Assembly (NCBI GenBank): GCA_963739385.1
Contig: CAVUAI010000055.1
Coordinates: 62,001 to 126,000 of the forward strand
Reading direction: 5' to 3'
Source: VAZQ01 sp963739385
GTDB taxonomy: Bacteria > Pseudomonadota > Alphaproteobacteria > Rhizobiales > Xanthobacteraceae
Length of the DNA stretch: 64,000 bases
Below the pieces are notes generated by a model. That model was given only the letters and a program-made list of their open reading frames with translations, made no database searches and was not told where the DNA came from. The translations under genes were made by a program, and so were the position numbers. Shown here piece after piece: positions 50,142-59,093 of this stretch (position 1 is the first letter of the stretch; each line of letters opens with the position of its first letter).

Positions 50142-51233
50142 TCAGCTATTTTTGTTCGCGTCCGCATGCGGTGCGCGCGCCGCCGGCCCCTGCGCCGGTG
50201 CCGTCACGTCGTGCAGCGACCAGCGTGCGTGCGGCGGCGCATCGAGCGTGTCGGTGAGGCCGAGCGAGAGGCGCTCCACCCCGGCCCACGCGATCATCGC
50301 GCCATTGTCGGTGCACAGCACCGCCGGCGGCACGATCAGCACGGTGCCGGTCTCGAACGCGACGTGGTGCAGGACCCGGCGGATCGCCTCGTTGGCAGCG
50401 ACCCCGCCGGCGGCGACCAGCGCGGTCGGCTTGCCGTAGGCGTCGCGGAACATCTTCAGCCCGACGCGCAGGCGGTCGGCGACGACATCGACCACGCTCT
50501 GCTGGAATGACGCGCAGAGGTCGCGCACGTCGACATCGCTCAGCGGCGCGATCCGTTCCGCCTCGAGTCGCAGCGCGGTCTTCAATCCCGAGAGCGAGAA
50601 GTCGGCGTGCTTGCGCCCGAGCATCGGCCGCGGCAGCGGCAGCCGCGCCGGATCGCCGCCGAGCGCCTGCTTCTCCACCTGCGGGCCGCCGGGATAGGGC
50701 AGCCCGAGCAGCTTCGCGATCTTGTCGAAGGCCTCGCCGATGGCATCGTCGACGGTGGTGCCGAGCCGCACATAGTTGCCGACGCCGAGCACCGCGACGA
50801 TCTGGGTATGGCCGCCGGACGCGAGGAACAGGCAATAGGGGAACGGCGTGCCGTCGGTCAGCCGCGCGGTGAGCGCGTGCGCCTCGAGATGATTGACCGC
50901 GATCAGCGGCTTGCGGCTCACCAGCGCAATCGCCTTGGCGGTGGTGAGGCCCACGATCACGCCGCCGATCAGCCCGGGTCCGGCGGCGGCGGCGATGCCG
51001 TCGAGGTCGCCGAAGCTTCGGAGCGCGTCGCGCATTGCCTTGGCGATGATGTGGTCGAGTGCCTCCACATGGGCGCGGGCGGCGATCTCCGGCACCACGC
51101 CGCCGAAGGCGGCATGCTCGTCGATCTGCGAACGCACGATATTGGAGAGGATTCGCCCGGACCCCGCCGGCGTGCGCTCGACCACCGCCGCCGCGGTCTC
51201 GTCGCAGGTGGTCTCGATGCCGAGCACGATCAT
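50142..51233 (-). CDS. tsaD: tRNA N6-adenosine threonylcarbamoyltransferase TsaD
   Basis: Transfers threonylcarbamoyl to A37 of ANN-decoding tRNAs. The 363-residue protein starts VLGIETTCDETAAAVV and has the metal-binding His pair in NHLEAHALTARL, then LFLASGGHTQ and the VAAGGVAANEAIR block. It is divergent from hemC across a 232-base gap (51234-51465) that should carry both promoters. Confidence 0.96.
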   Translation of the reverse strand: MIVLGIETTCDETAAAVVERTPAGSGRILSNIVRSQIDEHAAFGGVVPEIAARAHVEALDHIIAKAMRDALRSFGDLDGIAAAAGPGLIGGVIVGLTTAKAIALVSRKPLIAVNHLEAHALTARLTDGTPFPYCLFLASGGHTQIVAVLGVGNYVRLGTTVDDAIGEAFDKIAKLLGLPYPGGPQVEKQALGGDPARLPLPRPMLGRKHADFSLSGLKTALRLEAERIAPLSDVDVRDLCASFQQSVVDVVADRLRVGLKMFRDAYGKPTALVAAGGVAANEAIRRVLHHVAFETGTVLIVPPAVLCTDNGAMIAWAGVERLSLGLTDTLDAPPHARWSLHDVTAPAQGPAARAPHADANKNS

Positions 51234-51465
51234 GGCCGGTTCACTTATCTCGAAGGCACGTTGAGGATAGACCACTCGGGTGCAGCACACCGAGTTCATT
51301 GCACTTATTCGGTCGACAACGCGTCATTCCCAGTGTAGCGCGCGGCAAGGGAACCGCGACCGGGGCGTAGCGGTCCACGGCGCAAGGCGCGGATTTCGTT
51401 CACGCTTCATCCGGGCTACCGTGCCCCCGCCGGCACCGCCCGGCGTAGCATTGCGAGGTCTCACG

Positions 51466-52401
51466 GTGCAATCCTCGAGCCAGCCCACGCTGGTGATCGG
51501 TACCCGCGGCAGCCCGCTCGCGCTCGTCCAGGCGCGGCAGGTGCGCGACCGGCTGGCGGCCGCGCATGGCTTCGGCGCCGACGACACCGAGATCGAGGTC
51601 ATCCGCACCACCGGCGACATGATTCGCGACCGCCCGCTCGCGGACCTCGGCGGCAAGGGGCTGTTCACCAAGGAGATCGAGGAGGCGCTCATCGCCGGCG
51701 CCGTCGACCTCGCGGTGCATTCGGCCAAGGACATGCCCACCGCCCTGCCGCCGGGCCTGACCATCGCGGCGGTGCTGCCGCGCGAGGACCCGCGCGACGC
51801 CTTCATCAGCCGCAAGGCCAAGGCGCTGCGCGACCTTCCCGCCGGCGCGAAAATCGGCACGGCGTCGCTGCGCCGCCAGGCGCTGGCCAGGCGGCTGCGC
51901 CCCGATCTCGTCGTCGTGCCGCTGCGCGGCAATGTGGAGACGCGCCTGCGCAAGCTCGACGCCGGCGAGGTCGACGCCACCCTGCTCGCGCTCGCCGGAT
52001 TGAAACGGCTGGGTCGGGCGGACGCCGCCACCGCGGTGTTTGCCGTCGACGAGTTTCTGCCGGCGGTCGGGCAGGGCATCATCGCCATCGAGGCGCGGGA
52101 AGACGATGCCCGCACGCTCGCCCGGCTCGCCGCCGTCAACCATCCCGACAGCGCCGCGGCGCTCGCCTGCGAGCGCGCCTTCCTGGCGGTGCTCGACGGC
52201 TCCTGCCGCACGCCGATCGCCGGTCATGCCACCGTCGCCGCCGGGCGGCTGACCTTTCGCGGGCTGATCGCCAGGCCGGACGGCAGCGAAGCCTTCGAGG
52301 CCGTGCGCGAAGGTGCCGTCGCCGATGCCGTTGCGCTCGGCGCCGACGCCGGACGCGAGCTCAAGGCGCGCGCCGGCGCCGATTTCTTCGCGCCGGTGTG
52401 A
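51466..52401 (+). CDS. hemC: Porphobilinogen deaminase HemC
   Basis: Polymerises four porphobilinogens into hydroxymethylbilane. The 311-residue protein begins VIGTRGSPLALVQA and has the catalytic Asp in VHSAKDMPT and the dipyrromethane-bearing Cys in DGSCRTPIAGH near residue 247. The start is taken as GTG 51466, just before homologous sequence, with GAGG upstream; the frame is open 62 codons further. First gene of hemC-hemD-mic60-hemY. Confidence 0.95.
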   Translation: MQSSSQPTLVIGTRGSPLALVQARQVRDRLAAAHGFGADDTEIEVIRTTGDMIRDRPLADLGGKGLFTKEIEEALIAGAVDLAVHSAKDMPTALPPGLTIAAVLPREDPRDAFISRKAKALRDLPAGAKIGTASLRRQALARRLRPDLVVVPLRGNVETRLRKLDAGEVDATLLALAGLKRLGRADAATAVFAVDEFLPAVGQGIIAIEAREDDARTLARLAAVNHPDSAAALACERAFLAVLDGSCRTPIAGHATVAAGRLTFRGLIARPDGSEAFEAVREGAVADAVALGADAGRELKARAGADFFAPV

Positions 52402-52404
52402 GGC

Positions 52405-53106
52405 GTGCGGCTGCTGGTCACCCGGCCCGAGCCCGACGGCGAGCGCACCGCGGTGCTCCTGCGTGCGCGCGGCCATGCGGTGATCGTGGCACCGCTGCTG
52501 CGCATGGAGCCGGTCGATGTCGAGCTGCCGCGTGAGCCGCCGGGGGCGGTCGTGCTCACCAGCGCGAATGCGGCGCGCGCCATCGCGCGCCACCCACGGC
52601 GCCACGAGCTCACCGCGCTCACCGCCTACACGGTCGGGCGCCACACCGCGCGCGCGGCCTGCGCCGCCGGCTTCGGCCGCATCCGCTCCGCGGACGGCGA
52701 CAAGAACGATCTCATCGCGCTCCTGCGCGCGGAATGCGCGGGCAACGCCGCGCCATTGCTCTATCTCGCCGGCGAAGACCGCGCCGGCGATCTTGCCGCC
52801 GCCGGCGTCCCGGTCATCACCGCCGTGGTCTACCGCGCCGTCAAGGCCGAGCATTTTCCGCCCGAGGTCGCCGCCGCCCTGGCCGGCGGGGCGATCGACG
52901 GCGTGCTTCACTTCTCCCGCCGCAGCGCCGAGAGCTATCTTGATTGCGCCGCGCGCGATGGACTGCGCGCGGCCGCGCTGTCGCCGCTGCATGTCTGCCT
53001 GTCCCTGCAGGTGTCGCAGCCGCTCGCCGCCGCCGGTGCCGCCACCATCCGGATCGCGCCGCGCCCGAAGGAGGCGGCGATGGTCGAGCTGGTGGACGAG
53101 GCCTAG
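52405..53106 (+). CDS. hemD: Uroporphyrinogen-III synthase HemD
   Basis: Cyclises hydroxymethylbilane with inversion of ring D. The 233-residue protein is poorly conserved, as usual for HemD, but shows the N-terminal LLVTRPEPDGERTA, the VVLTSANAARAI segment and HFSRRSAESYL near residue 172. The GTG start lies three bases after the hemC stop. It is followed by 443 bases of palindromic repeat DNA before mic60. Confidence 0.92.
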   Translation: MRLLVTRPEPDGERTAVLLRARGHAVIVAPLLRMEPVDVELPREPPGAVVLTSANAARAIARHPRRHELTALTAYTVGRHTARAACAAGFGRIRSADGDKNDLIALLRAECAGNAAPLLYLAGEDRAGDLAAAGVPVITAVVYRAVKAEHFPPEVAAALAGGAIDGVLHFSRRSAESYLDCAARDGLRAAALSPLHVCLSLQVSQPLAAAGAATIRIAPRPKEAAMVELVDEA

Positions 53107-53154
53107 CGCCTGTTGCGGTGAAATGGAATCAGAACGCGCGGCAAACTCGGTCTG

Positions 53155-53328
53155 CTCCCTCCCCCCTTGTGGGGGAGGGTTAGGGAGGGGGGTGATGCGT
53201 TTGGCAATGTCGGTGCCTCAATCTCATGACCCCACCCCCGACCCCTCCCCACAAGAACTCGGGTTTACCCGAGTTCGCATTTAGGGTGGCCGAAGTCGGA
53301 TAAACCCGACTTCGGTTGGGGGAGGGGA
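53155..53328. repeat. CCCTCCCC palindromic repeat R1 with two nested palindromes
   Basis: Outer arms are pyrimidine/purine tracts (CTCCCTCCCCCCTTGTGGGGGAGGG at 53155-53179, and CCCCTCCCCAC ... GGGGGAGGGG at the right). Inside the right hairpin lie two smaller palindromes: AACTCGGG/CCCGAGTT at 53256-53275 and CGAAGTCGG/CCGACTTCG at 53291-53314. Paralogous to R2 at 54738. It sits between hemD and mic60. Confidence 0.85.
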
Positions 53329-53549
53329 CCGCACCGCGCGCGCGGCACATCAATCTCAACGAAAGCCGCTTCAGCTGCGGTCCGCCGCCCGAATCCTACA
53401 TTTCGCTGAAACCTTATCCGGGTTACATCAGGGGTGCGGCGAATCGGCAAAGCTGCCGGCTGGCCGCAATACCGGCCCAAACCGCGGGCACAGCAGCGCC
53501 GCCCGCCCGCCATTGCCTGACCGTCCAGCCCGGAAGCAGAATCGCCCGC

Positions 53550-54683
53550 ATGGATGCACCCCCCAATACCGCTGCCGCCGACCAGCCCCCCGCCAACGAC
53601 GCGGCGCCCGCGCCGCCGCCTGCGCCACCCGCCCGTGGGTCGCTGCTCGGGTGGGCCGTCGCCGCGATCGGCCTCGTCCTCGCCGCCATCGGGCTCGTGA
53701 GCCTGTTCATGAGCCGCGACAACGGCGTGAGCGCGCTCGATGCGCGCCTGGCCGGTCTTGAGCTTGAGCTGCGCGAGGTGGCCGGCCGCGCGCCGCCGCC
53801 CGCCGCCGATCCGGGCACCCTCGACGCCGTGGCCGGGCGCGTCGGCAAGCTCGAGGCCGCGGTCTCCGCCGCGCGGCCGGCCGCGAGCGATCCCGCGCTT
53901 GCCAGCCGCGTCGCCGCGCTCGAGACCGAGATCAAGGTATTGGCCGAGACCCTCGGCATGCTCGGCCGCCGCGGCGAGGAGGCGACCGAAACCGCCCGCG
54001 CGGCGCGTGCGCGCGCCGATGCCAACGCCGCCGCAATGGCCGAGCTTTCGCCCAGGGCCGCGCGCAGCGAGATCGAGGCGCTCGCCAACCGCGTCGCCGC
54101 GGTCGAGCACAGCGAAAAGACCTCCGAGAGCCAGATCGCCAAGAGCCCGGCGGTGGAAAGTGGTGATCGCGTCGTGCGGCTGGCGCTGGCCGCCACCGCG
54201 CTGCAGGGCGCGGTCGATCGCGGCGATCCCTTCACTCCCGAGCTCGCGACCGTGAAGGCGCTCGCCGCCGATCCCGCGCTCATCGCTCCGCTCGAGCCGT
54301 TCGCGGCGACCGGCGTGCCCACCGCCACCGCGCTCGCCCGCGAGCTCGCCGCGCTCGCGCCGTCACTGCGGCCGGCCACGGCGCCGCCGCCGGCGCGCGA
54401 AGGGTTTCTGGATCGGCTGCAGATGCAGGCCGAGAAGCTCGTGCGCGTGCGCCCGGTCGAGGGCGCCGCTGCGGCCGACAGCGAAGGCTCGGCGCTGGTT
54501 GCGCGCATCGCGGTCAAGGCGTCGCGCGGCGATCTCGCCGGCGCCCGCGCCGATGTCGACAAGCTGCCGCCGGATGCGCGTGCGCCGGCCGACGCCTGGC
54601 TCAAAAAGGCGCAGGCGCGCACCGCCGCGCTCGACGCCAGCCGCCGCCTCGCCAGCGACGCGCTCGCCGGATTGGGCAAGTGA
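53550..54683 (+). CDS. Mic60/mitofilin-like inner-membrane protein (COG4223)
   Basis: Alphaproteobacterial homologue of the mitochondrial cristae organiser Mic60. The 377-residue protein has a Pro/Ala-rich N-terminus, one membrane segment (residues 31-54), a long coiled-coil periplasmic part (about residues 60-190), and a C-terminal mitofilin signature region. Position between hemD and hemY matches the published alphaproteobacterial arrangement. It probably shapes or contacts the envelope membranes. Start at ATG 53550; the frame is open through the repeat upstream but without homology. Confidence 0.83.
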   Translation: MDAPPNTAAADQPPANDAAPAPPPAPPARGSLLGWAVAAIGLVLAAIGLVSLFMSRDNGVSALDARLAGLELELREVAGRAPPPAADPGTLDAVAGRVGKLEAAVSAARPAASDPALASRVAALETEIKVLAETLGMLGRRGEEATETARAARARADANAAAMAELSPRAARSEIEALANRVAAVEHSEKTSESQIAKSPAVESGDRVVRLALAATALQGAVDRGDPFTPELATVKALAADPALIAPLEPFAATGVPTATALARELAALAPSLRPATAPPPAREGFLDRLQMQAEKLVRVRPVEGAAAADSEGSALVARIAVKASRGDLAGARADVDKLPPDARAPADAWLKKAQARTAALDASRRLASDALAGLGK

Positions 54684-54737
54684 TGCTGCTGGTGTGCTCA
54701 AGCCAAATGAAGGATGTCCGTGCCGCGGATGCGGTCT

Positions 54738-54909
54738 GCTCCCTCCCCCCTTGTGGGGGAGGGTTGGGGAGGGGGGTCGGAGTTATTGTGCGAGATGCGT
54801 CCGCCAACACTGACCCCCACCCCCAGCCCCTCCCCACCGCAAGTCGGGCCTGCCCGACTTGCGCATGTGAGTGCGAAACCCGGGCAGGCCCGGGTTTCGT
54901 GGGGGGGGC
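54738..54909. repeat. CCCTCCCC palindromic repeat R2 with two nested palindromes
   Basis: Same layout as R1: CTCCCTCCCCCCTTGTGGGG arm at the left, a right hairpin flanked by CCCCTCCCCACC and GGGGGGGG, and two inner palindromes: AAGTCGGG/CCCGACTT at 54841-54860 and CGAAACCCGGG/CCCGGGTTTCG at 54874-54899. It fills most of the 342-base gap between mic60 and hemY. Confidence 0.85.
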
Positions 54910-55025
54910 CCACCGAGATCGTGGCGCTGCCAGCGGCTCGAACGCCGCGCTGAGCTGCCGGAGCTCGAAGCCGTTGTCCCTGCGTTTCAGGTCCCATGAG
55001 TTCATGTCATGAGTCACATCCCCCG

Positions 55026-56835
55026 ATGATTCGCGTTCTCCTCTGGCTCATCGTCGTCGCGCTGCTCTCCTTCGGCGCCGTGTGGCTGGCCGACCGGCCG
55101 GGCGACGTCCTCATCACCTGGCAGGGCCGGCGCGTCGAGACCTCGGTCATGGTGCTGATCTTCGCGATCGCGGCGGTCGCGGTCGCGACCGTGATGGTGT
55201 GGTCGTTCATCCGCACGCTGCTGCGCTCGCCCGACTACGTCTCGCAATATCTGCGCAACCGCCGCGGCGCGCGCGGCTATCGCGCGGTGTCGCACGGGCT
55301 GATCGCGGTCGGCTCCGGCGACGCCCGCGCCGCCAAGAAGTTCAGCGCCGAGGCCAACCGCATCGCGCCGAACGAGCCGCTGACCCTGCTGCTCAACGCG
55401 CAGGCCGCGCAGCTCTCCGGCAACCGCGAGGCCGCCGCCGCCACCTTCGACCGCATGGCCGGACGCGACGACACCCGCGTGCTCGGCCTGCACGGCCTGT
55501 TCGTCGAAGCTCGCCGCCGGCAGGACCCCGGCGCCGCGCTGTTCTATGCCGAGGAGGCCGCCAAGCAGACGCCGGTGCCGAACTGGGCCGGCCAGGCCGT
55601 GCTCGAATTCCGCTGCATCGCCGGCGACTGGAGCGGCGCGCTCACGCGGCTCGAACGCAATATGAAAAGCGGCCTGATCGACAAGGTCGCCTACCGGCGC
55701 CAGCGCGCCGTGCTGCTCACCGCCCAGGCGATCGCCGCCGCCGAGGGCGATGCGCTCGCCGCGGCCGGCAAGGCCGAGGTCGCGTCGGCGCCGAATCTGT
55801 CCGACATCGGCCGCGAGCAGGCCAAGACCCTCGCGCTCGAAGCGGTCAAGCTCGCGCCCGGGCTGGTGCCGTCGGCAGCGCTGGCCGGTCGGCTCCTGGG
55901 CGAGGCGGGCGACCGCCGCAAGGCGGCGCGCATCCTCGAGGCCGCGTGGCGCATCAACCCGCATCCCGACCTCGCCGACGCCTACGCCCATCTGCGCCCC
56001 GGCGATTCCGCACGCGAGCGGCTCGCGCGCGTGCAGGCGCTCGCCGGCAAGACCCCGGGCGACATCGAGGGCGCGCTCGCGGTGGCGCGCGCCGCGCTCG
56101 ACGCCCGCGAGTTCACCATCGCGCGCGAGGTGCTGGCGCCGCTGGTGCCGTCGCCGACGCAGCGCGTGGCGGCGCTGATGGCCGCGCTCGAGATGCAGCA
56201 GGGCGACGAGGGCCGCGGCCGCGAATGGATGGCGCGCGCGCTCAACGCGCGGCGCGATCCGGCCTGGACCGCCGACGGCTTCGTCTCCGACCGCTGGCTG
56301 CCGGTCTCCCCCGTCACCGGCCGGCTCGATGCCTTCGAATGGAAGGATCCGCTCGCCGGCCGCGACCATGCCGGCGCCATCATCGATGCCGAGCAGCGCG
56401 CGATGCTGGACGCCCCGCGTCCCGCGGTCACCGGTCCGGCCGCGACCGCCGCGCTCGCGGGCGCAACCTTGGCCGCCGGCGCAGCCGCCGCATCGCAGGC
56501 GGCGAGCGCGACGGGTGAGGGAACGGCTCCCCATGCCGGCCTCGCGCCGCCGCCGGTGCTACCCGCCCCATCCCCGCCCGCGCCTGGCATGATCGACGCC
56601 GCGCCGCCTGCCCCAGCTCACTCCGATGGCGACGGCTCCGAGCGCGCCACCGCCGCGTTCGAGGCTTCGCCCGAACCGGCCTCGCCGCCTGTGCCGCCGG
56701 TGATTCCGCTGGTGCATGCGCCCGACGATCCCGGGCCCGAGGGCGCAGCCAACCCCGAGGAGCCCGAAGCCGGATCCGCCGTCCGAGCCGCCGCCCGGCG
56801 GCTGGAATCGGTTCCGCTCGTTCTTCGGATCCTGA
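55026..56835 (+). CDS. hemY: HemY-type haem biosynthesis membrane protein (frameshifted near 3' end)
   Basis: TPR-containing inner-membrane protein of the hem operon (the HemY_N family, not protoporphyrinogen oxidase). Two membrane segments (about residues 3-21 and 41-62) precede SPDYVSQYLRNRRGARGY and helical repeats; a long Pro/Ala linker follows residue 470. Near 56767 the frame changes: removing one A from CCCGAAGCC restores EPDPPSEPPPGGWNRF ending in SFFGS and a stop at 56835, the kind of C-terminus expected. The 1810-base span is 3 x 603 + 1, giving 602 residues. Unrepaired, it would run to 56981 over the next gene. Confidence 0.87.
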
Positions 56836-56977
56836 AGCAGCGAGAGCCGCGTCGGGCGCGCGAGCGGAACCAACCCAAGCCGGACCGCGTTGCCTTGATG
56901 TCCACCCCCCAAAAGCAACGGCATCCGTCGAGACGACGTCATGTCTTCTCGTCCGCTGTCGGAATGGAGCGACGACG

Positions 56978-57211
56978 TTGAGTATCAGTTCCAATCAGGC
57001 GCGCGAGCGCGCCGCGGCACTGTTCAGGAAGGAAACGCAGCACCCCGAAGGCCGGCAGGCCATGACCGAATATGAGGTCAGCCGCCGCGCTACGAGCGAG
57101 AAGACCGCACGCTTGCGGGCGCTGCGTCTGGCGCGCGATGCGGCCGCCATCCCAACCGCGCCCGCCCCGCGATCGCGCCCTGCCAGGACGCGCGCTGCCG
57201 CCGGCAAGTAA
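56978..57211 (+). CDS. Small basic protein of unknown function
   Basis: A 77-residue protein with helical N-terminal part (ARERAAALFRKE) and an Ala/Pro/Arg-rich tail. The start is a TTG preceded by GGAG at eight bases, better than any ATG nearby; similar small proteins with this N-terminus occur, from memory, in related Hyphomicrobiales. It lies 142 bases after the repaired hemY stop. Function unknown; the basic, helical composition would allow nucleic-acid binding. Confidence 0.65.
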   Translation: MSISSNQARERAAALFRKETQHPEGRQAMTEYEVSRRATSEKTARLRALRLARDAAAIPTAPAPRSRPARTRAAAGK

Positions 57212-57286
57212 TGTCGCGGCGCCGTCGTCGTTGCCGGTCTGACCCGGCAATCGATCGCGTCGAGTCTACGCTTACTTTTTTGATGG

Positions 57287-57309
57287 ATGCGCGGATCAAG
57301 CCCGCGCAT
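57287..57309. repeat. Short palindrome of interspersed type
   Basis: ATGCGCGG and CCGCGCAT enclose a 7-base loop, preceded by six T. On neither strand does a T tract follow the hairpin, so it is more likely an interspersed repeat than a terminator. The surrounding 145 bases have no gene. Confidence 0.45.
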
Positions 57310-57356
57310 GACAGGCTGCAGGCATGTTGCGCTTCCCGATCCTGGATGATCGAGCG

Positions 57357-57623
57357 CTACGGCAGCTCGATGAGCTTGTTGACGCTGGCGACGCCGTCGT
57401 AGATCGCGACCTGCAGCAGCGGATGGCTTTTCTTGATCGCCAGTCCCGCCGTCTCCGCGGCTTCCATTGTCGGAAACGATTTTTTCGTCTGCCGGTCGAC
57501 CTGCAGGCGGAAGCGGCCGTCGGGCTCCTTGCGCTGCGTGGCGCGCGGTTGCGGTGCTGCCGGCTCGTCCGGCTCCGGCGTCATGGTGATCGTCTTGGTA
57601 TTGGCTCGCGTCGTTGTCGCCAT
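57357..57623 (-). CDS. Small conserved hypothetical protein
   Basis: An 88-residue protein with a Thr/Pro-rich N-terminal tail (about 35 residues) and a compact alpha/beta core containing DGRFRLQVDRQTKKSF and a closing SVNKLIELP. ACGAGGAG stands upstream of ATG 57623. No known domain is recognised; the repeated KKSF and IKKSHP basic patches are the only notable feature. It is probably cytoplasmic. Confidence 0.65.
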   Translation of the reverse strand: MATTTRANTKTITMTPEPDEPAAPQPRATQRKEPDGRFRLQVDRQTKKSFPTMEAAETAGLAIKKSHPLLQVAIYDGVASVNKLIELP

Positions 57624-57778
57624 GTGATGGTCTCCTCGTTGCGATTTCAATTGTCGTCCTTGCAGCCTTTCTTCTTGCGAGGGCGGGGTCGCGGTCGCGG
57701 CGCGATTGACGCCGGGACGCGACGCAGAAACACGCCGCCGCTTGCCGCCGGACGCTGCGTCTTTCATGCCGCCGCCTC

Positions 57779-58052
57779 TCACTGCGCGATATCGAATTGC
57801 TGCTGCAGGCGGAACACGATGTCGCTCAGCGCACGTTCGCATTCGACCGGATCGGATGCGCCCGGATTGCAGCTCGCCACCTCCCAGGTGGCGCCGACGC
57901 GGTAATTGTCATACGCGACCACTGTGACGTGGACGGCGGAGCCGCAGGGTGCGCTCGCGCGCAGCGCGGCGAGCACCATCGCCTCGAGCTCCGCCCGCGT
58001 CCGCGGCGGTTCGGGGCTTCGGCGTTGCTTCGTCTTGCGACGTATCGGTCAT
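57779..58052 (-). CDS. Small hypothetical protein (frameshifted in this sequence)
   Basis: Two overlapping open pieces join when one T of the TTCG at 58010-58013 is dropped (CGAACC to CGACC on the coding strand): the N-terminal MTDTSQDEATPKPR continues into RTRAELEAMVLAAL and the well-formed C-terminal part ending FRLQQQFDIAQ. The 274-base span is 3 x 91 + 1, giving 90 residues. I do not recognise the family. The case for one gene rests on the frame logic and on the same error type seen in leuS and acs. Confidence 0.55.
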
Positions 58053-58063
58053 GCTGTTCCTGA

Positions 58064-58107
58064 GCATGATCCGCGAAAAGTGCGGACTATGCGGACTCAG
58101 ATCATGC
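58064..58107. repeat. GCATGATC...GATCATGC inverted repeat, copy 1
   Basis: An 8-bp perfect inverted repeat enclosing 28 bases that contain CCGCGAAAAGTG. A second copy lies at 63178-63220. Repeats of this form are, from memory, scattered through Bradyrhizobium-like genomes. Confidence 0.65.
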
Positions 58108-58268
58108 GACCAAGCAAGACCGGCCGCAGGGATGCGGCGCGTCCGGGACCTCGGCGGCAAGTCGATGCGCCGTCCGTCAGCCTGAGGGCCCGCGCTTCGC
58201 GGGCCTCGAAGGATCAGCGGCCCCGCCGTGGCCGTCGGCCTCTGTGATTCATGTCACCGGAACAAGCG

Positions 58269-58541
58269 TCAGAACCTCGGCGGCGGCGGACGCCGCGGCG
58301 TATCGGTGCGCGGTTTGGGCATCGGGATCAGGCCTTCGCGCTGGGCCTGCTTGCGCGCCGCCTTGCGTGCGCGCCGGATCGCTTCCCCCCGCTCGCGGGT
58401 CTTGCGCTCCGAGGGTTTCTCATAGGCCTTGCGCCGCTTCATCTCGCGAAAGACGCCCTCGCGCTGCATCTTCTTCTTCAGCACCCGGAGGGCTTGATCG
58501 ACATTGTTGTCGCGAACGAATACCTGCAAAATGATTTCCAA
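58269..58541 (-). CDS. rpsU: 30S ribosomal protein S21
   Basis: Small-subunit protein needed for initiation. The 90-residue product has the S21 signature VFVRDNNVDQALRVLKKKM at the N-terminus, the FREMKRRKAYEKPSERK block, and a Pro-rich basic tail longer than in E. coli (71 residues) but common in alphaproteobacteria. It begins 25 bases after the stop of the cold-shock gene on the same strand, so they may be co-transcribed. Confidence 0.95.
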   Translation of the reverse strand: MEIILQVFVRDNNVDQALRVLKKKMQREGVFREMKRRKAYEKPSERKTRERGEAIRRARKAARKQAQREGLIPMPKPRTDTPRRPPPPRF

Positions 58542-58566
58542 TCCTGTTGTGACGGAAGATCGCGGC

Positions 58567-58770
58567 TCAGCGGGTCTTCAGATTGTCCGCGGATTCCTTG
58601 CCGCGATTGCTGACGATTTCATACTCGACCGTCTGGCCCTCGTTGAGCGAGTTGAGGCCGGCGCGCTCGACCGCCGAGATATGCACGAACACATCCTTGC
58701 CGCCGTCCTGCGGCGCGATGAATCCGTAGCCCTTGGTCGGGTTGAACCATTTGACGGTGCCGACAGCCAT
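58567..58770 (-). CDS. Cold-shock protein (CspA family)
   Basis: RNA chaperone of 67 residues with RNP1 GYGFIAP and RNP2 VFVHISAV motifs on the OB fold and the usual GTVKWFNPTKG start. AAGGAG lies seven bases before ATG 58770. Csp genes are typically controlled through a long structured leader; the 323-base region upstream could hold one, but no specific element was identified. Confidence 0.95.
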   Translation of the reverse strand: MAVGTVKWFNPTKGYGFIAPQDGGKDVFVHISAVERAGLNSLNEGQTVEYEIVSNRGKESADNLKTR

Positions 58771-59093
58771 GAAAGTCTCCTTCAATGCGCATGCGCGACC
58801 GGGACCGCACGACATGTCGTGCGAACGCTCATCCGAAATCAGCGTTGTCCTAGGGGAAGCGCACAGTCGGTGCGCGACAAACAATGCCAGGTTCGAATAC
58901 CCCTGTAATGTAGGCGCTCTTGGCCGCCGGATCAACGGCGGCAAGGCCGGAATATGGCGGCTGGGACCGAATTCCCTGGACAATCACGGCGATAAGGCGC
59001 ACCGTCGTTCATCATCGCCACGATATGGAACAATCCAGGCACCGGTGACCGAGAGACCGCGAGCGCTCCCGCCTGCAATGCAAGGAGCGTGAC
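58771..59093. other. Gene-free interval upstream of the cold-shock gene
   Basis: About 320 bases between two divergent small genes. It should contain the csp promoter and leader. A GC-rich inverted repeat (GGCCGCCGG ... CCGGCGGC-like, around 58922-58950) is the only structure noticed; no repeat element or open frame with support was seen. Confidence 0.4.

Noticed and set aside
57275..57309. Intrinsic terminator at the T-run and hairpin
   Set aside because: The T run precedes the hairpin on the plus strand and becomes an A run on the minus strand, so the order is wrong for either direction.
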